Positions 9,596 to 19,086 are shown, numbered from the stretch's first letter. The stretch: 64,000 nucleotides of DNA from CBDFHB01 sp965250115 (GCA_965250115.1 CBDFNJ010000002.1:558001-622000); one strand, 5' to 3'. Numbers and translations are program-made. Notes: generated by a model not told the origin, from the letters alone.

Positions 9596-9775
9596 GTCAG
9601 TTGGCCCGGGTGTGTCGGCGAACGCCATCGCCATTAATGAAGGATGTCGGCGTGCACACAGACACGTCTCTGAACGTCAGGGACCGCGTGGTCAGCCCAA
9701 CCGGCATCGCCGAAAGAACGGCGTCTCTCGAAATCAGGCTCAAACTCCAGCTCGCAAGCGGGTTACGCGGCGGCC
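9596..9775. repeat. D-type dispersed repeat
   Basis: A stretch with GATGTCGGCGTGCACAC, CTGAACGTCAGG and CATCGCCGAAAGAAC recurs at about 22058-22237, 53633-53772 and, inverted, 19533-19700. Divergence among the non-arm copies shows it is an old dispersed sequence. Its parent element is not recognised. Confidence 0.6.
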
Positions 9776-9795
9776 GCATCGGCGAGCGCGTGATC

Positions 9796-9891
9796 TTAAT
9801 TCCCTGTTCTTCCAGAGCGATTCCCTGTTCGCCTATTTCAAATTCCCTGTTCGGTCATCTCAAATTCCCTGTTATTTCGGAACAGGGAATT
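9796..9891. repeat. Iteron-like array of ATTCCCTGTT, split by IS3
   Basis: Four direct copies of ATTCCCTGTT start at 9799, 9820, 9842 and 9864 (spacing 21-22 bp). An inverted copy at 9881-9890 forms an 11-bp perfect stem with the fourth. Two further copies lie at 11281-11300, beyond the IS3 insertion. About two helical turns per unit suggests binding sites for a protein, but no matching binder is encoded next to it. Confidence 0.7.
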
Positions 9892-9955
9892 GCCATCTAA
9901 CCATTTGAACCGCCCCGGGTTTCCCGGAGACTCCAACTCTTGAGAGGATGGAGTC

Positions 9956-10276
9956 ATGACAAGACGAAGCAGGTATTCACCGGAGGTAAAAGAGCGCGCA
10001 GTGCGGATGGTTTTCGACCAGCAGGCTCAGCACGAATCTCAGTGGTCAGCGATCTCATCGATCGCGTCGAAGATTGACTGTACGCGGGAAACGCTACGCA
10101 CGTGGGTGCGGCGAGCAGAGCGTGATGCTGGGAAACGAGCGGGACTGACGACGGACGAGCGTCAGCGGCTGAAGGAGCTTGAGCGAGAGAACCGTGAGCT
10201 AAAGCGGGCGAACGAGATCCTTCGCAAGGCGTCGGCGTTTTTCGCCCAGGCGGAGCTCGACCGCCGACCGAGGTGA
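9956..10276 (+). CDS. IS3 transposase OrfA
   Basis: A 106-residue protein with an N-terminal helix-turn-helix of the transposase_8 type (RYSPEVKERAVRMVFD, then TLRTWVRRAERD). A heptad-rich leucine zipper follows (RLKELERENRELKRANEIL, about 74-92). It binds the terminal repeats and dimerises. Its stop overlaps the orfB start (GTGA). Confidence 0.95.
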   Translation: MTRRSRYSPEVKERAVRMVFDQQAQHESQWSAISSIASKIDCTRETLRTWVRRAERDAGKRAGLTTDERQRLKELERENRELKRANEILRKASAFFAQAELDRRPR

Positions 10277-11190
10277 ATGTGTTGTTCGTGGACGCGAACC
10301 GTGAAAATTACGGGGTCGAGCCGATCTGCCGGATGCTTCCGATCGCCCCGTCGACCTATTACGAGCAGAAAGCGAGAGAGAAGGACCCAAGCCGCCAGCC
10401 AGCGAGAGCGAAGCGCGACGTCCAACTCCGCGGCGAGATTCGTCGTGTACGGCAAGAGAACTTTGACGTGTATGGCGTGCGCAAGGTCTGGCGCCAGCTT
10501 CGCCGTGAGGGCCGCGACGTGGCTCGATGCACGGTGGCCCGTCTGATGCGTGAAATGGGTCTCCAGGGCGCGGTCCGTGGACGTCGATTCAAGACGACGA
10601 AGCCGGATTCGAGCGGCGCTCGCCCGATGGACCTCGTGGAGCGCGACTTCAACGCCACACGCCCGAACGAGCTCTGGGTCTCGGACCTGACCTACGTTGC
10701 CACGTGGCGCGGCTTCGTGTATGTCGCCTTCGTCATCGACGTCTTCGCTCGACTCATCGTCGGTTGGCGAGCGACGACATCGTTGACTGCCGGCATCGCT
10801 CTCGATGCGTTGGAGCAGGCGCTGCACGAGCGCCGACTAGACCCAGAAGATCCATTGGTGCATCACAGCGATCGCGGCGTGCAGTACGTCTCGATCCGTT
10901 ACACCGAGCGGCTCGCGGAGGCGGGCATTGAGCCGTCCGTCGGCAGCCGAGGCGACTCTTACGATAACGCTTTGGCTGAATCCATCATCGGCCTCTACAA
11001 GACCGAGGTGATCCGTCGACGCGGGCCCTGGCGTGGTCTCGAGGATGTCGAGTTCGCCACCCTCGAGTGGGTGCATTGGTACAACACGCAACGACTCTTG
11101 GAGCCGATCGGAAATGTCTCCCCTGTCGAGTACGAGATGAACTACTATCGGTCGCAGGAAGGCTCGCTAGAGATGGCGAGACTCAACTAA
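10273..11190 (+). CDS. IS3 transposase OrfB, DDE integrase core
   Basis: A 305-residue protein in the -1 frame relative to OrfA, beginning at GTG 10273. The rve core shows all three catalytic positions: WVSDLTYVATW (D), HHSDRGVQYVS (D) and DNALAESIIGLYKTE (E). It could be made separately or as an OrfAB fusion by -1 frameshifting at the overlap. Nothing suggests inactivation. Confidence 0.95.
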   Translation: MNVLFVDANRENYGVEPICRMLPIAPSTYYEQKAREKDPSRQPARAKRDVQLRGEIRRVRQENFDVYGVRKVWRQLRREGRDVARCTVARLMREMGLQGAVRGRRFKTTKPDSSGARPMDLVERDFNATRPNELWVSDLTYVATWRGFVYVAFVIDVFARLIVGWRATTSLTAGIALDALEQALHERRLDPEDPLVHHSDRGVQYVSIRYTERLAEAGIEPSVGSRGDSYDNALAESIIGLYKTEVIRRRGPWRGLEDVEFATLEWVHWYNTQRLLEPIGNVSPVEYEMNYYRSQEGSLEMARLN

Positions 11191-11220
11191 AACAGTCTCC
11201 GGAAAACCCGGGGCGGTTCA

Positions 11221-11752
11221 ATTTGAGATACAGATGGTTACCACGTCAAAAACGCTCCGATCAGCCTCAATAATGGCTAAATTCCCTGTTTTTCCCTGTT
11301 CTTGATGGTTTCCAGCCGAGACCGGATAGCTCCAAACTGCGCCATCCGCCACCCCGTCCTGTGCCAAAACTCGGCCCTTTTGAAATAGACCGCAAATCAG
11401 CAGCTTAGACGCCCTTGGAATCCGCGCAGAATCCAGGGTATTTCGCGCCGCAGGGCTGGCTTCCGACCCCTGGGCTGCGGGTGGCGGGCGACAGGCCCAC
11501 CGGGGGTGCGCACGGCCGGCTCAAATCGGCTGCGGGGCGAGCTTGCAGGCAACGAACTACGCACCCGGAAGGAATACGTATCCGACCACGATGGCGGATT
11601 CAAGCAGCCTTTGGAAAGGTGCAAACTGCTGACGCGCTGGGCGTTCGAGTATTTTAACCAGACGGGATGTCGTGGCTGTCCGAGTTTTGGCACAGGACGG
11701 GGTCTTCATATTTGGTGCGCTCGCTTGGAAGCGATGGGGAGGTCAATAGTGA
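11221..11752. repeat. Gene-free mosaic: iterons, R end, E-type repeat, R end
   Basis: The remainder of the ATTCCCTGTT array is at 11281-11300. A stretch at about 11305-11350 recurs inverted at 27614-27663. A minus-strand R end with CGTCC flank starts at 11360. An E-type repeat (GCAAACTGCTGACGCGCTGG, about 11580-11665) recurs inverted near 56945-57025. A short plus-strand R end closes at 11694. No gene is supported. Confidence 0.65.
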
Positions 11753-12358
11753 TTAAGAGCTCGATCCCTTATCATCCAGATCATCGAACTCCTTTTCGAT
11801 TTCCTCGAGCTGATCCTCCTCCATCCCGAGGTGGTGGCCCACCTCGTGCAAGACGGTGTCCCGAACTTCTCTGATCAGGCTCGCGCGATCGGACGAGATA
11901 TTCTCCAAATTTCTCTGATAAAGGACAATCCGGTCGGGAAGACCCCACTCACTATTCTGAATCGTATCGCCTTGATAGAAGCCGAGGAGGTCGTGCTCGA
12001 TGTCTGCCTCTTGAAGAAGGTCTCGACACGGCGCCGCCTCCACCGCGACCTCCACGTTCTGCAGATAGCTTGCGAACTCGGTCGGCAACGACGCCAAGAC
12101 CCCTTCCACCACACTCTCGAACTCTGAACGCTCCAGGCGACAAGGGAGGACGTACTCCGGGTCGAGCTCAGCGGCGCGAGCAAAAGAGCGATCGGCTTCG
12201 GGAATACGGTCTAACTGAGTGAGGACGAGGCCGAGCGCGTAGTGAGACCGCGCGCTTTCCGGCACCCTACCGACCGCTTCTTTCGCGGACTGCAGCGCGT
12301 CACTAAATTGTCCCCGGTCCAAGAACCGGGCGATGCGTTCCATCGGATCCTCGGTCAT
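11753..12358 (-). CDS. TPR-containing zincin-like metallopeptidase
   Basis: 201 residues. The N-terminal part (about 1-75) contains a TPR-like helical pair (ALQSAKEAVGRVPESARSHY, then ALGLVLTQLDRIPEADRSFA). The C-terminal domain matches the small zincin family PF06262, with the zinc-binding helix VLHEVGHHLGM (about 178-188) and a following acidic DQLEEIEKEFDD segment. Family members are soluble and of unknown substrate. Start chosen at ATG 12356-12358, preceded by an AAGGCAGG-like site; a longer frame would run into IS sequence. It is isolated: the nearest native neighbour is the propeller gene at 12915. Confidence 0.8.
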   Translation of the reverse strand: MTEDPMERIARFLDRGQFSDALQSAKEAVGRVPESARSHYALGLVLTQLDRIPEADRSFARAAELDPEYVLPCRLERSEFESVVEGVLASLPTEFASYLQNVEVAVEAAPCRDLLQEADIEHDLLGFYQGDTIQNSEWGLPDRIVLYQRNLENISSDRASLIREVRDTVLHEVGHHLGMEEDQLEEIEKEFDDLDDKGSSS

Positions 12359-12429
12359 CCTGCCTTTATAGTACGGTCGCTCCGAGATCGTCGCGAGTCC
12401 GGAATATTCCGTTCGAAACGGGCCCGACA

Positions 12430-12720
12430 AACGAGCATCGCGTCGTGTCCAAAAAATACAAACGAACTCAAGACCCGCGGGCCGGGCCGTTCCCTCCGGT
12501 CCTAAGAGGCGTCCTGTCCAAAAACACAAACGAACTCAAGACTTGCGCGCCGGGACGTTTCAGATCAGAGACGTCTGAGGCTTAGTTGGCCAATGGAAGC
12601 CAGAATCCTAAATCATGAGGAGGCAGAGCCAGCCCTGGACATGGTTGGTCGTCGCCATCCCTTGTGCCTTCTATTTATTCATCCGCGTGCACGGAACTTG
12701 ATTAGTCTCCGGTCTGCCAG
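12430..12720 (+). repeat. Two C-type ends and an L-type end in tandem
   Basis: C-type termini start near 12440 (CGTCGTGTCCAAAAA) and 12512 (CGTCCTGTCCAAAAAC). The second continues into a degraded transposase start (about 12590-12660). An L end starts near 12662. Bases 12721-12914 hold no gene I can support. Confidence 0.7.
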
Positions 12721-12914
12721 CTGTGATTCTCAAAAAAGAAGATCGCGTATTGGGTCGGATCGGCCCTGAATGCCTCAACTTGAAAGTACCCCTACGCCCT
12801 CAAGGACCTGTCCCGGTGATTCACCAACACGTTTCTACCGATCTTGCTCTCTTTACGATGGTTACTGGAATATTTTTAGGCCCGCCGTGCCGGTCGACTA
12901 GTCAACTATCGCGG

Positions 12915-15900
12915 CTACTTCCAATCAATGCTCAGCGGCTCCTTCACCGGCAAGAGTTCCGCGTCGAGTCCCGCCACCCGCTCACGGAACCGCGCCACCT
13001 CCTCCGCGAAGATCCGGTTGGTACGCTCGAGCGCTTGCTTCAGGTCCTCTTCGGCCGCCTGCAGGTGTAGCCGCTCCGCCTCGGTGGGCGCGTCGCGTGA
13101 CGGGGTGTACGTGTCGAGGGCGCCGTCGCCGGTGAGGTCCAAAAGCTGCGGTAGCACGTCGTCGGGCCAGCTCTCCATCCCCTGAATCCGCTGGGGCCCT
13201 CCGTCGAGGTAAAAGTTCATCGTGTCTCCGGTGAACAGCACCTCCACGTCGGTGAGCGCCTCCTTGAGGTCGCCACCGGCCGATGCCAGCGCCTTGGCGG
13301 TGTTGTCGCTCGCCCCGCGGTTGGCCTGGACTTGTTCGACCACGCGGTCGACGGCGCGCTTCGCGTATCGCAGACGATTGACTGCTTCCGTGGCGACTTC
13401 CACGCGCTGGCCCACGGTGATGAGGAAGTCCAGCTTCTCGCGCTGGGCCGCGATCGGGACGTCGAATCTCGGATCCCCGCGGACCTCGACCGCCGCGCAC
13501 ACTTCCTCGCCCGCGAGCTCGATGCGAACGGTGTAGCGGCCAGCCAGCACCTGAGGCCCCGGGTGGAGCGACGGGGCCGATGTCACTTCCGCAGGAGGCA
13601 GGCGGATCGGGTTCCGACGCAAGTCCCACGCGGTCCGGTTGACGCCAGGCTCGGCGGGACCCTCGAACGTACGCACCGTGGCACCCGCATCGTCGAGGAC
13701 TTCGACGCTCACCTTGGTGGTGGCACCATCAGCAGACTCGGCGGTCGGGGCTATAGAGTAGGTCACGAGCGCCCCGTACGGCCGATTCTCCCCGATGAAC
13801 ATCCCATCCCCGTTGCCACGGCTCATGTACCGGCGCCACCGTTGATAGCGAGTGGCCACCGGAACCTCGAACACGTGTAGTGGCCGGTTTGAGATCGCAG
13901 GATCGCGCGCCAGCGCGCGCAGCGGCCCCACATCGTCCAGGATGTACACCGAGCGGCCGTGGGTCGCGATCACCAAGTCGTGATCCCGAGGATGCACGAC
14001 GAGGGCCCGCGTGGGAGCACGCGGCAGGCCGTGACGCCATAGATGCCACTTCTTGCCTCCGTTCAGCGAGACGTACATGCCGTATTCGGTCCCCAGGAAC
14101 AGCAGATTCGCCTCGACGGGATCCTGCTCGATCGCATGAACGAAGTTGAATGGCTCGATGTCCGCGGTGACGAGGCTCGTCCAGGTGGTGCCGTAATCCA
14201 TGGTCTTGAAGACGTAGGGCGTGTTGTCGCCCCGACGGTGATCGTCGAAGGTCACGAAGGCCGTCCCGCCCTCGAACTTGGAGGCCTCGATGTGCGACAC
14301 CCAACTGTTCGGGCGCAGGCCGCGGATCCGCTCCACCACGTTGAGCCAGGTGCCGCCGCCGTCACGCGTCAGCTGCACGTTGCCGTCGTCGGTGCCGACC
14401 CAGAGCACCCCGCGCTCGACCGGCGACGGCGCGATGGTGAGGATGGCGGTGTGGTTTTCCGCTTCGGTGTCGTCGCGCGAGAGCCCGCCGGATTGGTCCT
14501 GCATCTGCTTCTCGGGGTCGTTGGTGGTGAGGTCTGGGCTCAAGAGGGTCCACGTCGTTCCCATGTCCGTGCTGCCATGGACGAACTGGCTCCCGAAGTA
14601 GAGCGATCCGTCGTGGGGATCGATGGCCATCCCCGGGTTCCAGTTGTAGCGGAGATCGATCCCCTCGGGATGGGCGGGCCCGATCGAGTGGCGCTCACCG
14701 GTTTGAAGATCGGATCGGGCGATGTAGCCGGCCTCCCTCGTGGAGTAAACGTAGCGCGGGTTTCCGGGAACGGCGAGCGTGGCGAAGCCGTCACCGGATC
14801 CCACCTCCTTCCAGTCGGAAAACCGGATGCCGCCGTTGTGCCACACGGAGCTCGGCCCGTGCCACATGCTGTTGTCCTGGAGCCCGCCCATGACGTTGAA
14901 CGGCGTCGCCAGGTCCACGTTGATCTTGTAGAACTGACCGAGCGGCAGGTTCTCGATGAAGCGCCACGAGGCACCCCGGTCATGTGAAAGGGAGACCCCG
15001 CCGTCATTGCCGTCGATCAGGATCTTGCCGTCGAGGCTCACCCAGAGCGCGTGGTGATCCCCGTGCACCCGCCCGTTTTGGAGCCTGCGAAAGTTCTTGC
15101 CGCCGTCCTCCGAGAGATTCAACGTCCCCACCAAGTTGTACACACGGTTCTCGTTGACGGGGTCCACCACCAACCTCGCGAAGTAGAACGGGCGTCTCGC
15201 GATCGATCGCAAGCCGCCTCTGTCGCTTACGACCTTCCACGTCTCGCCGCGGTCGTCGGAGCGCATCATGACGCTGTGTTTGGCCTCGACCACCGCATAA
15301 ACCACCTCGGGATTCCCCGGTGCGAAGGCGAGCCCCATGCGACCGAGCTCGCCTTCCGGGAGACCTTCTCTCGGACTCAGCCGCTTCCAGCTCTCGCCAC
15401 CGTCGTAGGTAACGTGGAGCCCGCTTCCCGCTCCACCCGAGCGGAAAAACCACGGCCACCGCCGGTGATCCCACATGGCGGCCATGAGGTGATTGGGGTT
15501 GGCCGGATCCATCGCCAAATCGCCCGCACCGGTGGTCTCGTTCACGTAGAGCACCTTTTCCCAGCTTTTGCCCCCGTCGGTGGTCTTGTACACGCCGCGG
15601 TCCTCGCTCTCCTTCCACGTATTGCCCAGGGCGCCCACGTAGGCCACGTCCGGATTGCTCGGGTGCAACACGATCTCACTGATCGCCCCCGTCGACTCGA
15701 GACCCACATGTTGCCAGCTCTTGCCGCCGTCCAGCGACTTGTACACTCCGGTGCCGACCCCAGCCGAGTTGCGGCGGCCGCGCTCACCGGTGCCGATCCA
15801 AACGAGCTCGGGCGCCGCCTGGTAGATGGCGACCGCCCCCACCGAGGACGCCGGCAGGCTGTCGGTGAGCGGCGTCCAAGTTGCGCCGCCGGAGGTGGAC

Positions 15901-16121
15901 TTCCATAGACCCCCGGTGGCCGCGCCCACATAGATGATGTTGGGGTCGGCGTTCACGGCATCGATCGCGCTGATGCGGCCGCTCATGCCGGAGGGGCCGA
16001 TGCTCCGCGCTTTCAAACCGGCAAGCCCGGTGATATCTGTCTGGGACCGCGCCGTGGACGCCGCGGCAAGGATGGTTATGAGGAAACCCACCGAAAGGCG
16101 AGTGGAATGACCAGTGTGCAT
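12915..16121 (-). CDS. Secreted BNR/sortilin-like beta-propeller protein (VPS10-type)
   Basis: 1068 residues with an N-terminal signal peptide (MHTGHSTRLSVGFLITILAA, cleavage after about residue 26). Many BNR/Asp-box style repeats follow (W.S..GG..W: LWKSTSGGATW, VYKSLDGGKSW, VYKTTDGGKSW, LHVTYDGGESW). The C-terminal part has a helical coiled-coil (about 930-1050). This architecture is typical of large exported propeller proteins annotated as glycosyl hydrolase or sortilin-like. The substrate is unknown and catalysis is not demonstrable from sequence. Start chosen at ATG 16119-16121, with AAGGAG about 11 bases upstream. It is the largest native gene between the inverted-repeat arms and stands alone. 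Confidence 0.9.
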   Translation of the reverse strand: MHTGHSTRLSVGFLITILAAASTARSQTDITGLAGLKARSIGPSGMSGRISAIDAVNADPNIIYVGAATGGLWKSTSGGATWTPLTDSLPASSVGAVAIYQAAPELVWIGTGERGRRNSAGVGTGVYKSLDGGKSWQHVGLESTGAISEIVLHPSNPDVAYVGALGNTWKESEDRGVYKTTDGGKSWEKVLYVNETTGAGDLAMDPANPNHLMAAMWDHRRWPWFFRSGGAGSGLHVTYDGGESWKRLSPREGLPEGELGRMGLAFAPGNPEVVYAVVEAKHSVMMRSDDRGETWKVVSDRGGLRSIARRPFYFARLVVDPVNENRVYNLVGTLNLSEDGGKNFRRLQNGRVHGDHHALWVSLDGKILIDGNDGGVSLSHDRGASWRFIENLPLGQFYKINVDLATPFNVMGGLQDNSMWHGPSSVWHNGGIRFSDWKEVGSGDGFATLAVPGNPRYVYSTREAGYIARSDLQTGERHSIGPAHPEGIDLRYNWNPGMAIDPHDGSLYFGSQFVHGSTDMGTTWTLLSPDLTTNDPEKQMQDQSGGLSRDDTEAENHTAILTIAPSPVERGVLWVGTDDGNVQLTRDGGGTWLNVVERIRGLRPNSWVSHIEASKFEGGTAFVTFDDHRRGDNTPYVFKTMDYGTTWTSLVTADIEPFNFVHAIEQDPVEANLLFLGTEYGMYVSLNGGKKWHLWRHGLPRAPTRALVVHPRDHDLVIATHGRSVYILDDVGPLRALARDPAISNRPLHVFEVPVATRYQRWRRYMSRGNGDGMFIGENRPYGALVTYSIAPTAESADGATTKVSVEVLDDAGATVRTFEGPAEPGVNRTAWDLRRNPIRLPPAEVTSAPSLHPGPQVLAGRYTVRIELAGEEVCAAVEVRGDPRFDVPIAAQREKLDFLITVGQRVEVATEAVNRLRYAKRAVDRVVEQVQANRGASDNTAKALASAGGDLKEALTDVEVLFTGDTMNFYLDGGPQRIQGMESWPDDVLPQLLDLTGDGALDTYTPSRDAPTEAERLHLQAAEEDLKQALERTNRIFAEEVARFRERVAGLDAELLPVKEPLSIDWK

Positions 16122-16351
16122 CGTGGCCGACTCCTTGTATGGGATTTTGGTAAATGTCGTACAGCGAGCCTGGGCGTTACCGTACGAAATTCTACACCTC
16201 ACCGCGAGGTAAATGACAGAGATGGCGGTCGTGAGTGTTCCGGAACGGATCTACAGGACAGTGCGGCGGCACCTTCTACGTCGGTGGCATCGGACCGAAG
16301 ACGCCGCGTTTCTGTACACGGCAACCAATGAGGACCCTTTCAAGTACGTAG

Positions 16352-16396
16352 AATGGTTCCCGTTCGGGGCGCGCGGATGAATAAATAGAAGGCACA
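16352..16396 (-). repeat. L-type IS end
   Basis: Minus-strand L end ending AATAAATAGAAGGCACA at 16396, about 230 bases upstream of the propeller gene. It separates the native promoter region (16122-16350) from phage-derived sequence. Bases 16398-16662 are a diverged inverted copy of the region after 29791. Confidence 0.75.
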
Positions 16397-16662
16397 AGAA
16401 GATTCACCGCGGCGAGGGCGCTGCGCGAGCGGCACAGGGTTGCGAACGAATGCGACAGCGTCCGGGACAATAGACCGGATATTCGAGAACGATCGCAAGA
16501 GTGAGCCTCTCCCTCTTACCATGTCAGTTTCCAACAGGAAGTCGTATGGTCCCCGTCCTTGAAAGCGGGAAGCTCACAGACTTCAGGGTTCTTCTCGCTG
16601 GCTGAGACGGGTCATCCGCACCAGGTGAAGTTGGCCAGTTTGGAACTGGTCGGTTGGCTCAT

Positions 16663-17009
16663 TCATTCATCTTCTCGAACCGTGTTTTGGCTATTTCGCT
16701 TTCCTCTGGCAGTCTGAGCAGTCGTGCCCTGCCCCGTTTGGTCCATACGCCCATTGTCGGGCGGTGTGAATATAATAGTAGCGAAGCGTTTCTCAGGAGC
16801 TTCCCCTCCCGCTTGTCGCCCCCGCCTCTGCGGGAACCGTCGCTCAAGCAGCCACATAGCACTCTTTATCGAAGGCGGGCGAGTCTCTGTTGCTATCGTA
16901 GCGGACGTGAATTTTCCATTCCCCAGCTTCCCATTCACCACTTGCCCGCCCTTGTATCTGATGGTTTGGCGAACGATCCTCGTCTCCTCGGTCGCGCTCC
17001 TGTATCAGT
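16663..17009 (-). pseudogene. Terminase-small-subunit-like protein, C-terminal fragment
   Basis: The minus frame contains the ATEETRIVRQTIRYK block, VNGKLG and KSAMWLLERRF, followed by a charged low-complexity tail. It closely parallels the second half of the intact gene at 29212-29790, including 3' flank to about 16398. The N-terminal HTH half is missing, and sequence above about 17010 diverges. It is an inverted diverged duplicate. Confidence 0.75.
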
Positions 17010-17160
17010 GCCGTGTTCGATCCTGGACCCGCGCTGCTTCTCTTCGGTCATCGCTTTCCTCCCTTTGGTTAAGCGCACGGCAGCATTCGTGAAACCCAGC
17101 ACGAGCTAGCCCACCCTGGGAACCTTTCCGGCGGTTCCATCCTGTTAGGTCGTTTCATTT

Positions 17161-17307
17161 TCAAAGGACTTGGGAGATTTCTCCCGCTCGGCCATCATTG
17201 CATCGGTCCGTTAGGTAGGCCATCTGCGCCAACCTGGTCACGGGATCGTCGAATCTGCGTACCAACGCGATTGGAGCTTGGCCCGCGAACCAGTCACGGA
17301 CGGTCAT
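17161..17307 (-). CDS. Small phage-type protein (MTLRDYFAGQ-like)
   Basis: 48 residues starting MTVRDWFAGQAPIAL. This opening is very common in small proteins of phages and prophages (consensus near MTLRDYFAGQAL), whose function is unknown. Residues near 31-37 (QMAYLTD) match the usual AY..AD helix only loosely. It lies 19 bases after another phage-type gene, in the same direction. Confidence 0.55.
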   Translation of the reverse strand: MTVRDWFAGQAPIALVRRFDDPVTRLAQMAYLTDRCNDGRAGEISQVL

Positions 17308-17326
17308 CCCCGGTAACATCCTCGAA

Positions 17327-17626
17327 TCACTGATGGTCTTCGCCACTCTCAGCTTTCCAGGCGTCAAACTGCCCCGTATCTCGCTCTCTTGTCCGCCTCT
17401 CGTATCGCTCGGTCGTGGTGACCCACCTCCCATCCGTTTTCTGCACCTGGCGTCTCTTCACGTCCGGCAGTTCCAAAACAGCCTTCCGCACAAAATCCCA
17501 GAGCAGGTTGTCGCAATCGCTCTCGCTATGCCCAGCTGCCTCCCACTCTCGCTGCTGATTCGCCAGGAAGTCGGAAAACGCCTGCAACGCAGTTTCCCTC
17601 GACTCCGGTAACGTCCTCTTACCCAT
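17327..17626 (-). CDS. Hypothetical phage-associated protein
   Basis: 99 residues, highly charged and Trp-rich (WDFVRKAVLELPDVKR, then DGRWVTTTERYERR). No family recognised. Start at ATG 17626 is supported by GGAGAGGAG about 10 bases upstream. It is followed by the small phage-type gene and then the terminase-like fragment, so these three may be one decayed phage segment. IS3 copy 2 begins about 145 bases upstream. Confidence 0.5.
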   Translation of the reverse strand: MGKRTLPESRETALQAFSDFLANQQREWEAAGHSESDCDNLLWDFVRKAVLELPDVKRRQVQKTDGRWVTTTERYERRTRERDTGQFDAWKAESGEDHQ

Positions 17627-17801
17627 TGCTTGCTCCTCTCCGCAGGGGTCGGGCACAGAATCGACTCTCCACCCCCATCCACCGGGCGCGCCGCACTTTT
17701 CAACCCCTCAGCCCAGAGGCCCGACCCCTCAGCCTCTAAGAACCAGTCTCGGTAGCAGCCGAGAAGCAATGTGAACCGCCCCGGGTTTCCCGGAGACTGT
17801 T

Positions 17802-18719
17802 TTAGTTGAGTCTCGCCATCTCTAGCGAGCCTTCCTGCGACCGATAGTAGTTCATCTCGTACTCGACAGGGGAGACATTTCCGATCGGCTCCAAGAGTCG
17901 TTGCGTGTTGTACCAATGCACCCACTCGAGGGTGGCGAACTCGACATCCTCGAGACCACGCCAGGGCCCGCGTCGACGGATCACCTCGGTCTTGTAGAGG
18001 CCGATGATGGATTCAGCCAAAGCGTTATCGTAAGAGTCGCCTCGGCTGCCGACGGACGGCTCAATGCCCGCCTCCGCGAGCCGCTCGGTGTAACGGATCG
18101 AGACGTACTGCACGCCGCGATCGCTGTGATGCACCAATGGATCTTCTGGGTCTAGTCGGCGCTCGTGCAGCGCCTGCTCCAACGCATCGAGAGCGATGCC
18201 GGCAGTCAACGATGTCGTCGCTCGCCAACCGACGATGAGTCGAGCGAAGACGTCGATGACGAAGGCGACATACACGAAGCCGCGCCACGTGGCAACGTAG
18301 GTCAGGTCCGAGACCCAGAGCTCGTTCGGGCGTGTGGCGTTGAAGTCGCGCTCCACGAGGTCCATCGGGCGAGCGCCGCTCGAATCCGGCTTCGTCGTCT
18401 TGAATCGACGTCCACGGACCGCGCCCTGGAGACCCATTTCACGCATCAGACGGGCCACCGTGCATCGAGCCACGTCGCGGCCCTCACGGCGAAGCTGACG
18501 CCAGACCTTGCGCACGCCATACACGTCAAAGTTCTCTTGCCGTACACGACGAATCTCGCCGCGGAGTTGGACGTCGCGCTTCGCTCTCGCTGGCTGGCGG
18601 CTTGGGTCCTTCTCTCTCGCTTTCTGCTCGTAATAGGTCGACGGGGCGATCGGAAGCATCCGGCAGATCGGCTCGACCCCGTAATTTTCACGGTTCGCGT
18701 CCACGAACAACACATTCAC
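17802..18719 (-). CDS. IS3 transposase OrfB (copy 2)
   Basis: 305 residues, amino-acid identical as far as I can compare to the copy at 10273-11190. It has intact D, D and E positions in the DDE core. GTG start overlaps the OrfA stop. Confidence 0.95.
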   Translation of the reverse strand: MNVLFVDANRENYGVEPICRMLPIAPSTYYEQKAREKDPSRQPARAKRDVQLRGEIRRVRQENFDVYGVRKVWRQLRREGRDVARCTVARLMREMGLQGAVRGRRFKTTKPDSSGARPMDLVERDFNATRPNELWVSDLTYVATWRGFVYVAFVIDVFARLIVGWRATTSLTAGIALDALEQALHERRLDPEDPLVHHSDRGVQYVSIRYTERLAEAGIEPSVGSRGDSYDNALAESIIGLYKTEVIRRRGPWRGLEDVEFATLEWVHWYNTQRLLEPIGNVSPVEYEMNYYRSQEGSLEMARLN

Positions 18720-19036
18720 CTCGGTCGGCGGTCGAGCTCCGCCTGGGCGAAAAACGCCGACGCCTTGCGAAGGATCTCGTTCGCCCGCTTTAGCTCACGG
18801 TTCTCTCGCTCAAGCTCCTTCAGCCGCTGACGCTCGTCCGTCGTCAGTCCCGCTCGTTTCCCAGCATCACGCTCTGCTCGCCGTACCCACGTGCGTAGCG
18901 TTTCCCGCGTACAGTCAATCTTCGACGCAATCGATGAGATCGCTGACCACTGAGATTCGTGCTGAGCCTGCTGGTCGAAAACCATCCGCACTGCGCGCTC
19001 TTTCATCTCCGGTGAATACCTGCTTCGTCTTGTCAT
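18716..19036 (-). CDS. IS3 transposase OrfA (copy 2)
   Basis: 106 residues. It differs from copy 1 by one residue near the start (SPEMKERA rather than SPEVKERA). Helix-turn-helix and leucine zipper are intact. Confidence 0.95.
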   Translation of the reverse strand: MTRRSRYSPEMKERAVRMVFDQQAQHESQWSAISSIASKIDCTRETLRTWVRRAERDAGKRAGLTTDERQRLKELERENRELKRANEILRKASAFFAQAELDRRPR

Positions 19037-19086
19037 GACTCCATCCTCTCAAGAGTTGGAGTCTCCGGGAAACCCGGGGCGGTTCA

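Larger units (their letters stand above)
8698..9758. repeat. Left arm of 1061-bp inverted repeat
   Basis: Reads as the reverse complement of 19533-20593 along its whole length; I found one substitution (near 9711). It includes most of a 158-bp mini-element, the RRM gene with its terminator, a C-type IS end and part of a D-type repeat. Homology ends on the left at the ISL3 target duplication and on the right where the other arm meets an IS5 end. Confidence 0.92.
9906..11220 (+). mobile_element. IS3-family insertion sequence, copy 1 (complete, 1315 bp)
   Basis: Bounded by inverted repeats starting TGAACCGCCCCGGGTTT. The 3-bp ATT occurs on both sides (9903-9905 and 11221-11223), as expected for IS3. 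Both transposase frames are open. Copies of the same element lie at 17772-19086, 46728-48042, 50187-50423 (fragment) and 52120-53336 (truncated). Confidence 0.95.
17772..19086 (-). mobile_element. IS3-family insertion sequence, copy 2 (complete, 1315 bp)
   Basis: Same length and ends as copy 1 but inverted relative to it. The flanks (AATG left, CGAC right) do not match, so the target duplication has been lost. The right flank is the middle of an IS5 transposase gene whose other half is absent on the left. An adjacent deletion or recombination must have occurred. Confidence 0.93.

Noticed and set aside
9799..9890. ATTCCCTGTT repeats as a CRISPR array
   Set aside because: Units are 10 bp with 11-12-bp gaps, far too short for CRISPR repeats and spacers, and no cas gene is present.
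14043..14987. Long plus-strand frame opposite the propeller gene
   Set aside because: It is antisense to the BNR protein, which has signal peptide, repeats and a good ribosome-binding site; the plus frame has no family features.
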